Part shown: positions 57,424 through 64,000 of the stretch, piece after piece
Position numbering within the stretch: the stretch's first letter is position 1
Layout: the number at the start of each line of letters is the position of its first letter
Translations under genes and position numbers: made by a program
Assembly (NCBI GenBank): GCA_903869595.1
Contig: CAIPZV010000028.1
Span: 1 to 64,000, forward strand
Length of the DNA stretch: 64,000 nt
Reading direction: 5' to 3'
Origin: an uncultured beta proteobacterium
Lineage (GTDB): Bacteria; Pseudomonadota; Gammaproteobacteria; Burkholderiales; Burkholderiaceae_C
The notes under the pieces: model-generated
Databases searched by the model: none
Seen by the model: the letters and a program-made list of their open reading frames with translations, nothing else
Told to the model about the DNA's origin: nothing

Positions 57424-58389
57424 ATGAAAGCATCACGCCGCCAGTTTCTTGCCACTTCCGCCGCTTTGGCGTCTATCGCGCCCATGGGCGCCTGGAGCCA
57501 AAGCGCTGCCAAACTCACCATGCAAGCCGCATGGGTGAACGACGCCGAATTCATGGGCTACTTTGTGGCCATGGACAAAGGTTTTTACAAAGCCGAAGGT
57601 CTGGACCTGACGTATCTGTCCGGCGGCCCGGACGTGATCCCCGAGGCCTCGCTCTTGTCCAAAAAAGCCGATGTCTGCCTGACCACGGTGGAGACAGCCA
57701 TCAAGGCCATCACCGACCAAAAAGCACCGCTAGTCATCATCGGCGCGCAATACCAAAAGAACCCGGTGGGCATCGTCAGCCTGGCCTCCAAGCCCCTCAA
57801 AACACCGCAAGACCTGATCGGTAAAACCATTGCCGTGCCGCCGGTCAACCGCCTGACGGTCGAGGCCATGCTCAAGCTCAATGGCATCGACAAAGCCAAG
57901 GTCAAAATCGTACCTTATGCCTACGACCCGACGCCGCTGATCAAAGGCGAAATCGACGGTTCGCTGGACTTCACCACCAACGTGCCTTTCACCATCAAGA
58001 GCATGGGCAAAGACGCCACCAGCTTCCTGCTGGCGGACTTCAAACTGCCGCTGTTTAACGACGTGGTGGTAGTCACGCAAGAGACCCTCAAGACCCGCCG
58101 CAAAGACATCGTGGCCTTTATGCGCGCCAGCCGCAAAGGCTGGGACGAGAACTTCAAAGACACCAAGGCCTATCCGCCCAAGTTCAAAGACACCTGGTTC
58201 AAAGGCACGGGCCGCAGCGTAGAAAACGAGTTGTTCTTCAACGAAGCGCAAAAGGCTTTGATGGTGAATGCGGGTGGCATATTTGCCATGAGCGATGCGT
58301 CTATCGCCAACTGCATTGCCGCGCTCAACGCGGTCGATGTGAAGGCCGACAAATCGCACTTTGATACCAGCTTGCTCAAAGAAATCTGA
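57424..58389 (+). CDS. ABC transporter substrate-binding protein, NMT1/THI5 type
   Basis: 321 residues with a twin-arginine signal, [10 protein letters not shown] (4-13), so it is exported folded. The mature part shows the NMT1/THI5 pattern: [53 protein letters not shown]. Family members bind thiamine precursors, riboflavin, aromatic sulfonates and other heterocycles. It overlaps the ATPase gene by one base. Confidence 0.88.
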   Translation: MKASRRQFLATSAALASIAPMGAWSQSAAKLTMQAAWVNDAEFMGYFVAMDKGFYKAEGLDLTYLSGGPDVIPEASLLSKKADVCLTTVETAIKAITDQKAPLVIIGAQYQKNPVGIVSLASKPLKTPQDLIGKTIAVPPVNRLTVEAMLKLNGIDKAKVKIVPYAYDPTPLIKGEIDGSLDFTTNVPFTIKSMGKDATSFLLADFKLPLFNDVVVVTQETLKTRRKDIVAFMRASRKGWDENFKDTKAYPPKFKDTWFKGTGRSVENELFFNEAQKALMVNAGGIFAMSDASIANCIAALNAVDVKADKSHFDTSLLKEI

Positions 58390-59156
58390 TGCCTAACAGC
58401 GAACTGCGCATAGCCCAGGTCGGGCGCGTGTTCGCAGTCTCCGGCGCTGCGCCTTTGGTGGCGCTGGAGGATGTTTCTTTGCACTGCCCCAGTGGCTCGT
58501 TTACCGCGCTGATCGGGCCTTCGGGCTGCGGCAAGTCCACCTTGCTGCGCCTGGTGGCTGGCTTGGAGCAGCCCGATGGCGGCACGGTGCGTATCGGCGA
58601 GGAAACACCGCTGGCTTTGCAACAACGCGGCGCGCTGGGTATTGCGTTTCAAGACGCGGCGCTCTTGCCCTGGCGCTCGGTGGTGGACAACGTGCGCTTG
58701 CCGCTGGATGTCACCGGCGCACCGGTGGACATGGCGCGCATCCGCAGCCTGGTGGAGCTGGTGGGCCTGAAAGGTTTTGAGGGCGCATTGCCCTCGCAAC
58801 TATCCGGCGGTATGCGCCAAAGGGTGGCGATAGCGCGGGCACTGGTAACGCAGCCCGAAGTGCTTTTACTGGACGAGCCTTTTGGGGCGCTAGACCAAAT
58901 TTTGCGCCGCAGCATGAACCTGGAGCTGCAACGCATTTGGCTGGAGCGGCCCACCACGACGCTGCTGGTGACGCATGGTATCGACGAAGCCTTGTTTTTG
59001 GCCGACCGCGTGGCGGTGATGCAAAGCCAGCCCGGACGCATCGCGCAGATCGTGGAAGTGCCGTTTGATAGGCCGCGCAAAGTGGACTTGTTTAACAGCC
59101 CCGAGTTTCGGGCGCTGGAGCAGCAAGTCTCCGGTATTTTGTACGGCACGGTTTAG
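58389..59156 (+). CDS. ABC transporter ATP-binding protein (SsuB/TauB-like)
   Basis: 255 residues. Walker [10 protein letters not shown] (43-51), Q-loop [10 protein letters not shown], signature [15 protein letters not shown], Walker [13 protein letters not shown] and the H-loop [19 protein letters not shown] coupling with the binding protein. It energises the double permease that follows 10 bp later. Confidence 0.93.
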   Translation: MPNSELRIAQVGRVFAVSGAAPLVALEDVSLHCPSGSFTALIGPSGCGKSTLLRLVAGLEQPDGGTVRIGEETPLALQQRGALGIAFQDAALLPWRSVVDNVRLPLDVTGAPVDMARIRSLVELVGLKGFEGALPSQLSGGMRQRVAIARALVTQPEVLLLDEPFGALDQILRRSMNLELQRIWLERPTTTLLVTHGIDEALFLADRVAVMQSQPGRIAQIVEVPFDRPRKVDLFNSPEFRALEQQVSGILYGTV

Positions 59157-59166
59157 CGCACAGTGT

Positions 59167-60741
59167 ATGGATACCCCAACCCGCCACCGCGCTGCTGTGC
59201 CCGGCTTGCTGCTGATGCTGCTGCTATGGGAAGTGGCGGGCCAGGCCCAATGGGTGGGCCAGGGCGCACTGCCTGCGCCTAGCGGCATCTTGCGCCAATG
59301 GTGGCAAGACCGGGGCGACTACCCGCCACATATTTGGGGCACGCTCAAGACCGCGTTTGCGGGTTTTGTGATCGGCAATACGGTGGCGGTGCTGATGGGT
59401 ATGTGGTTTGCCTGGTGGCGCCCGGCGGGGCGCTTGATGGCCGGTGTCAACGTCACCCTCTTTGCCATGCCAGCGATTGCGCTGGTGCCGATTTTGGTCA
59501 TCGCACTCCAAGGCGATACGCCGCGCGTGGTGCTGGCGGCGCTGTCGGTGTATTACCCGACCATGGTGGCCACGGTGCTGGGCCTGACACAAGTGGACGC
59601 GCGCTTGGTGGACCTGGTGCGCGTGTATGGCGGCAGTGACGCGCAAGTGCTGCGCCGCATCCGTTTGCGCAGCGGCTTGCCGACGCTGCTAGCCGGTTTA
59701 CGCGTGGCCGCGCCTGCTGCGGTGCTGGGTTCGCTGCTGGCCGAGTTTGGCAGTGGTGGCAACGCCGGGCTGGGCACGTATTTAATTGGCTCGCTGGGCC
59801 GCGCCAACCCGGAGCGTTTATGGGGCATTGGCCTCACAGCAACGGCGATCAGCGGCATCGCCTACGGCTGCGCGGGCCTGATCGCCGCGCGCTTTGCGGG
59901 CAACACGCAAAGCGCCAGCACACCGCTGGGTTTTCAGGCGGGCTTGGATACCGAAAGCGCCACCACGCGCTGGGCCATGCGCCTGGGCACGGTGGCTATG
60001 CCTTTTGTGCTTTGGTACGGCGTCATTGCGCTGTTCACGCTGCTGGGCGTGTCCGACATCGTGCTGCGCGGACCGGTGGGCGTACTGGAACATTTGTTCA
60101 GCGTGGACAAGGCCGGCGAAAACCGCGAGGCGCTGCTAGATGCGCTCTCGCAAACCTTGCCCTACACCGTGCTGGGCATGTTGGCCGGGCTGGCGGTGGC
60201 GCTGCTGCTGGCGGTGGGCACCACGGTCTATAAAGCGCTGGGCCACAGCCTGATGCCGGTGGCACTGGTCAGCCAGTCCATGCCGCTGGTGGCACTGACG
60301 CCTTTGGTGGTGCTGGTGTTTGGGCGAGGCACGGCTAGCATCTTGGTGATCACCATATCGGTGACGTTTTTTCCGGCCTTTGTGACGATTGCGCAAGGCC
60401 TGGCCTTGGTGCCTAGCAGCGCGACGGATTTTGTGCGCGTCTATGGCGCCGGGCGCTGGCGGCAACTGCGACTGATTTCACTGCCCTGGGCCTTGCCCTA
60501 TTTGTGCGCGGCTGCGCGCTTGGCGGCACCGCGCGCGTTTTTGGGTGTGATGATTGCCGAATGGCTGGCCACTGGCACCGGCATTGGCAACTTGCTCAAT
60601 GTATCGCGCGGCGTACTCGATTTCGGAATGATCTGGAGCGTCGCGGTGGTGGCCATCCTCATCGCCGTGGCGCTTAACAGCTTGGTCGTGGTGCTGGAGC
60701 GCTATGTGCTGCAACGCTACGCCATGGCGCCTGCGGCCTGA
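59167..60741 (+). CDS. Double-length ABC transporter permease (two fused domains)
   Basis: 524 residues with two complete BPD_transp_1 units. The first (about 60-250) has the coupling loop VRVYGGSDAQVLRRIRLRSGLP. The second (about 330-515) has VRVYGAGRWRQLRLISLPWALP. About twelve membrane segments in total. Most relatives (SsuC, TauC, ThiX) are single-domain and dimerise; here one chain can form the whole channel, and the two halves could differ. It has the same direction and tight spacing as the binding protein and ATPase genes. Confidence 0.9.
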   Translation: MDTPTRHRAAVPGLLLMLLLWEVAGQAQWVGQGALPAPSGILRQWWQDRGDYPPHIWGTLKTAFAGFVIGNTVAVLMGMWFAWWRPAGRLMAGVNVTLFAMPAIALVPILVIALQGDTPRVVLAALSVYYPTMVATVLGLTQVDARLVDLVRVYGGSDAQVLRRIRLRSGLPTLLAGLRVAAPAAVLGSLLAEFGSGGNAGLGTYLIGSLGRANPERLWGIGLTATAISGIAYGCAGLIAARFAGNTQSASTPLGFQAGLDTESATTRWAMRLGTVAMPFVLWYGVIALFTLLGVSDIVLRGPVGVLEHLFSVDKAGENREALLDALSQTLPYTVLGMLAGLAVALLLAVGTTVYKALGHSLMPVALVSQSMPLVALTPLVVLVFGRGTASILVITISVTFFPAFVTIAQGLALVPSSATDFVRVYGAGRWRQLRLISLPWALPYLCAAARLAAPRAFLGVMIAEWLATGTGIGNLLNVSRGVLDFGMIWSVAVVAILIAVALNSLVVVLERYVLQRYAMAPAA

Positions 60742-60779
60742 GTGCGCAGCCCCTTTTTTTGATTACCTGAAAGAAGCCT

Positions 60780-61541
60780 ATGGAACACACCGACCATAAA
60801 CACACGGTACGCGAGCGCGTGTTTGCAGCGCTGCGCGAAGTAGCCTTTGCCGACAGCCGTTTTCATTTTGATTTCGGCGAATTCATCACCGACTTTGTAG
60901 GCAGCAGCGCCGCCACCGATCGCTTGATGGCGCACCGCTTTTACCAACAGTCCGAGTGCATTTTCATCACCCCGGACAACTGTATCGAAGAGTTGCGCTA
61001 CCGCACTTTGTGTGAAGGCAAGCGCATCTTGATGACCACCTATTCCATACGCCGGGGTTTTTGGCTGCTGGACCCGACCACCATCCCCCAAGACCGCTTG
61101 CTGTATGCGGCGACGCTAGACGGCATGGAGCGCCACGGGCGGCACATGACGCTGGCGCAAATCCGCGCCGAGCTACCGCGCTTGGACTACATGATTACCG
61201 GCACCGGCGCGATCAACGAACACGGTGTACGCTTTGGCAAAGGCCATGGCTTTTTTGATGCCGAATGGGGCATGCTTTACCGCATTGGCGTGATTAATGC
61301 GCAAACGCCCACGGCAGCGCTGGTGCACGACTGCCAGGTGCTGCAAGAGACTTTGTACCCCGAGATTTTTGACACCGTGGCCGATGCGATTTTTACGCCC
61401 ACGCGCACCATCGAGGTGACCAACCCGCACAAGCCACGTTGCGGCATCGTCTGGGATATGCTGGACCCGCAGATGCTGGCCACCATACCGCCACTGCAAG
61501 AGCTGCAAGCCATGGAAGCGGCTTTGCCACCACTGGCCTGA
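60780..61541 (+). CDS. 5-formyltetrahydrofolate cyclo-ligase-like protein, copy 2
   Basis: 253 residues, aligned with copy 1 over most of its length: DSRFHFDFGEFITDFVGS, ITPDNCIEELRYR, and the signature GVRFGKGHGFFD (149-160), then VHDCQVL and FTPTRTIEV. The two are clearly diverged paralogues. They may form a heteromer or act on two steps; a standard folate role does not explain the duplication or the context. The adenine deaminase gene follows after 23 bp. Confidence 0.82.
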   Translation: MEHTDHKHTVRERVFAALREVAFADSRFHFDFGEFITDFVGSSAATDRLMAHRFYQQSECIFITPDNCIEELRYRTLCEGKRILMTTYSIRRGFWLLDPTTIPQDRLLYAATLDGMERHGRHMTLAQIRAELPRLDYMITGTGAINEHGVRFGKGHGFFDAEWGMLYRIGVINAQTPTAALVHDCQVLQETLYPEIFDTVADAIFTPTRTIEVTNPHKPRCGIVWDMLDPQMLATIPPLQELQAMEAALPPLA

Positions 61542-61564
61542 ACGCTTTACGGGAGCCCCTCACA

Positions 61565-62614
61565 ATGACCTACGCCACGATCGCCCGCGACCACCTGCCC
61601 GCCTTGCTGGCGCGCATGCCCAAAGCCGAGTTGCATATCCATATCGAAGGCTCTTTAGAGCCAGAGTTGATATTCACCCTGGCCGAAAAAAATAGCATCG
61701 CGCTCAGCTACCCCAACGTGGAAGCTTTGCGCGCAGCCTATGCGTTTACCGACTTGCAAAGCTTTTTAGATTTGTACTACGCCGGTGCTTCGGTGCTGAT
61801 AGAGGAAGACGATTTTTACCGCATGGCCATGGCCTACTTTGCGCGCGCGCATGCCGACCACATCGTGCACGCTGAATTATTTTTCGATCCGCAAACCCAT
61901 ACCGAACGCGGCGTGCCTATGGGCGCAGTCATTGAAGGCCTGGCCCGCGCCTGCGCGGATGCCAAGGTTCAGTATGAAATCAGCGCCAGCCTGATCTTGT
62001 GTTTTTTGCGGCACTTATCCGAGGAGTCCGCCTTCGATACTTTAGAAGCCGCCTTGCCTTACCGAAAACACTTTATCGGCATAGGCCTGGACTCCGGCGA
62101 ACGCGGCAACCCACCGGAGAAATTTGCGCGCGTGTTTGCCAAATGCCGTGCGCTGGGCTTGCGTATCGTGGCCCATGCGGGGGAAGAAGGGCCACCGGCT
62201 TATATCGAAAGCGCGCTTGATGTGTTGCAGGTAGAGCGCATAGACCACGGCGTGCGCTGTAGCGACGACCCGGCGCTGGTGCGCCGCCTGGCCGCCAGCC
62301 ACATGCCACTAACCGTGTGCCCGCTGTCTAACGTGAAACTCTGCGTGTTCAACACCATGCAAGAGCACAACCTGGCCACGCTGCTGCACACGGGTTTGTG
62401 CATCACGATCAACTCGGATGACCCGGCCTATTTTGGTGGCTACCTGCTTACCAATTTTGAAGCCGTGTTTGCTGCTCTGCCGCAACTGAGCGGGCAGGAT
62501 GCTTGGCAACTGGCGCGTAACAGTATTGACGCTAGCTTTGCGGCTGATGCAGACAAAGTGCTATGGCGGACGACACTCGACCAAGTGTTTGACCAGGCGC
62601 TGGCCACTTCCTAG
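61565..62614 (+). CDS. Adenine deaminase (adenosine deaminase superfamily)
   Basis: 349 residues. Zinc ligands are His24 and His26 (LHIHIEGS), His in VAHAGEEGP and Asp in NSDDPAYFGGY. The segments YYAGASVLIEEDDFY and FFDPQTHTERG fit bacterial ADE-type adenine deaminases rather than adenosine deaminases, by my recollection of the two groups. The reaction would be adenine to hypoxanthine. As the last gene of the RpiR-controlled cluster it may instead deaminate another imported heterocycle. Confidence 0.85.
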   Translation: MTYATIARDHLPALLARMPKAELHIHIEGSLEPELIFTLAEKNSIALSYPNVEALRAAYAFTDLQSFLDLYYAGASVLIEEDDFYRMAMAYFARAHADHIVHAELFFDPQTHTERGVPMGAVIEGLARACADAKVQYEISASLILCFLRHLSEESAFDTLEAALPYRKHFIGIGLDSGERGNPPEKFARVFAKCRALGLRIVAHAGEEGPPAYIESALDVLQVERIDHGVRCSDDPALVRRLAASHMPLTVCPLSNVKLCVFNTMQEHNLATLLHTGLCITINSDDPAYFGGYLLTNFEAVFAALPQLSGQDAWQLARNSIDASFAADADKVLWRTTLDQVFDQALATS

Positions 62615-62636
62615 CCAAGCGCACGATTTGCAAGAC

Positions 62637-64000
62637 CTACAGGTCGTATTTCAGCTCTGCAACCAAGGTGCGCCCCGGATAGGGGTGGAAGTTCCAGTAC
62701 TCTTGATTGGTCAGGTTGTCAACGCCAAAGGCGGCTACCAGTTTGGGCTGGATGGCATAGCGCACCCGTAGGTCCAGCACGGTAAATCGGCTAGCTGCGG
62801 TGTAAGCAAAGCCATTGATATCCGTGTTGTTCAAGCTACTGAACTGGTCGGAGCTGTAACGCAAGCCCAAGGAGGTGCTCAGTTGGGGGCTCCAGTGGTA
62901 ATTGGCTAGCGCACTGGCACGCCACTGCGGTACACGGGGCTGCAATTTGTTAATGGTGTCGCCAGGTGTGGCCACGTAGGAGCTGTTCGCTTTGATGCGC
63001 GAGTCGGCATAGGTCACGCTGCCCGAGAGGTCCAGGCCATCGGTGATAAAGTTATCTCCCTGAAATGCAATCTCTAGGCCTTGTGTGCCGATGGCGTCAA
63101 TGTTTTGCACCATGTTGACAGGGGTGTTGTCGGTCTTGAGGCCCGCCACTTGCGAGTAAAGCGAGTCTGTCACATCCTCATTGAAATAGGTCAGCCGCAA
63201 GAGTCCATTACCCAGTTCCTTTTCCAATGTGAGCTCTGTTGTCCAGGATTTTTCCGGTCGCAGATTGGGGTCGTTCAACCACGTCTGCCCGCTGGTACAG
63301 GCGCTGGTAACAATTTTCTTGGCGGGGTTGATGTCCGCGCATTTGCTCGCAGTAGCGCCGTAGAGTTCAGACACGGTTGGCATACGAACCGCTCGCCCAA
63401 GCGAGCCTTTGAGCACCGTATCTTCTGACCATTGGTAAGCCAATGCGGCTTTGGGCGATGCGAAAAACTCCTTGCGCTCGGCATAACGGTCGGTGGCCGC
63501 AGCAGTCTTGGCATAGCCATCCGATGCACTCCAATTTTCCAGCCGCAAGCCCAGTACGGTTTTCCAGTCTCGCGCAAACGCCCAAGCGTCCTGCGCGTAA
63601 ATACTTTGCAGCTTGCTTTGCCCGCCTACGTCTGAGCTTAAACTGGCCGCGCCGCTGGTAAACCAGCTGTCAGTAGCACTCAGGTTGGACTTCAGGACAC
63701 GCAGTTGGTAGTTATCTTGCTGGACACCAAAATCCACCAGGTGCGCGCCCTGCAGGCCTTGTGGGCGCCAAATGCCTTTGGCCGCCAGCGTAGTCCAGCC
63801 CGTGCCCTTTTGGTCGGTCAATGTGGCGGCATTGCCGTTGACCATGGTGCCGTTGAGATTGGCGGCGCTGTTGATAGAAGACTGGCGGGCCTGGTCAGTG
63901 CCGTAGTCCACCCAACTAGCAGCCAGCTCCCAATCCCACCGGCCCTTGGTATTGCTCTTGACTGACAGGCCGTGCATCCAATGGTCTAAGCGCTCTTTGG
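62637..64000 (-). CDS. TonB-dependent receptor, C-terminal part
   Basis: The visible 454 or so residues are beta-barrel strands of a TonB-dependent outer-membrane receptor: alternating patterns such as LGLRLENWSASDGY and SLGRAVRMPTVSELYG, a late TNQEYWNFHPYPGR and a terminal hydrophobic LKYDL. The signal peptide, TonB box and plug are beyond the right edge, so the substrate cannot be judged. It converges with the adenine deaminase gene, 22 bp apart, with no clear terminator between. Confidence 0.9.
   Translation of the reverse strand, partial: KERLDHWMHGLSVKSNTKGRWDWELAASWVDYGTDQARQSSINSAANLNGTMVNGNAATLTDQKGTGWTTLAAKGIWRPQGLQGAHLVDFGVQQDNYQLRVLKSNLSATDSWFTSGAASLSSDVGGQSKLQSIYAQDAWAFARDWKTVLGLRLENWSASDGYAKTAAATDRYAERKEFFASPKAALAYQWSEDTVLKGSLGRAVRMPTVSELYGATASKCADINPAKKIVTSACTSGQTWLNDPNLRPEKSWTTELTLEKELGNGLLRLTYFNEDVTDSLYSQVAGLKTDNTPVNMVQNIDAIGTQGLEIAFQGDNFITDGLDLSGSVTYADSRIKANSSYVATPGDTINKLQPRVPQWRASALANYHWSPQLSTSLGLRYSSDQFSSLNNTDINGFAYTAASRFTVLDLRVRYAIQPKLVAAFGVDNLTNQEYWNFHPYPGRTLVAELKYDL

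Overview
The window is chromosomal DNA from a Burkholderiales bacterium, most likely a member of the Comamonadaceae. This rests on the str operon, the mreBCD-mrdA and gatCAB layouts, the 4Fe-4S-type APS reductase, the putA/Lrp pair and the GC-rich coding style. No tRNA, rRNA, CRISPR array, prophage or insertion sequence was recognised. The species cannot be told from the sequence alone.

Layout. 1-4.6 kb: str operon on the minus strand (rpsL, rpsG, fusA, tuf; tuf is cut by the window edge), with dacA upstream. 5.9-8.5 kb: an alpha/beta hydrolase, a 2Fe-2S thioredoxin-like protein, a VanZ-family protein and hemJ. A strong candidate anti-Shine-Dalgarno small RNA (8554-8653) lies between hemJ and the divergent hemB. 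10-14.5 kb: an SDR, an enoyl-CoA hydratase-like protein, a GMC oxidoreductase and a TauE/SafE permease. 14.5-19 kb: cell-shape operon mreB-mreC-mreD-mrdA, without rodA next to it. 19.2-22.5 kb: gatCAB, followed by an orphan AAA/DUF4143 ATPase that begins on a 41-bp inverted repeat. 23.7-32 kb: sulfate assimilation (cysH-cysD-cysN, then sbp-cysT-cysW-cysA) with a second, divergent sulfate-binding protein. 32-37 kb: an aldo/keto reductase, pyrE, and a choline/betaine ABC transporter followed by a flavin monooxygenase with an N-terminal SnoaL-like domain. 39-43.7 kb: exonuclease III, a Phd/PIN toxin-antitoxin pair, a lipoprotein alkylsulfatase and a GNAT/DUF1778 pair. 43.7-49.4 kb: putA with a divergent Lrp-type regulator, then pseudouridine catabolism (psuK-psuG). 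49.5-52 kb: an AT-richer island with an EcoRI-type adenine methylase directly followed by a DUF262-HNH nuclease. 52.5-55.5 kb: a small secreted protein, a CapA-like protein, and BrnT/BrnA and Phd/VapC modules. 55.6-62.6 kb: an RpiR regulator diverging from a transport/catabolism cluster with two 5-formyl-THF cyclo-ligase-like paralogues, a THI5/NMT1-type ABC transporter with a double-length permease, and an adenine deaminase. The right edge carries the C-terminal part of a TonB-dependent receptor.

The points I would follow first are the small RNA at 8.6 kb, the methylase/DUF262-HNH pair at 49.6-52.0 kb, the RpiR/cyclo-ligase-like/ABC/adenine-deaminase cluster at 55.6-62.6 kb, and the heptanucleotide array in front of putA.
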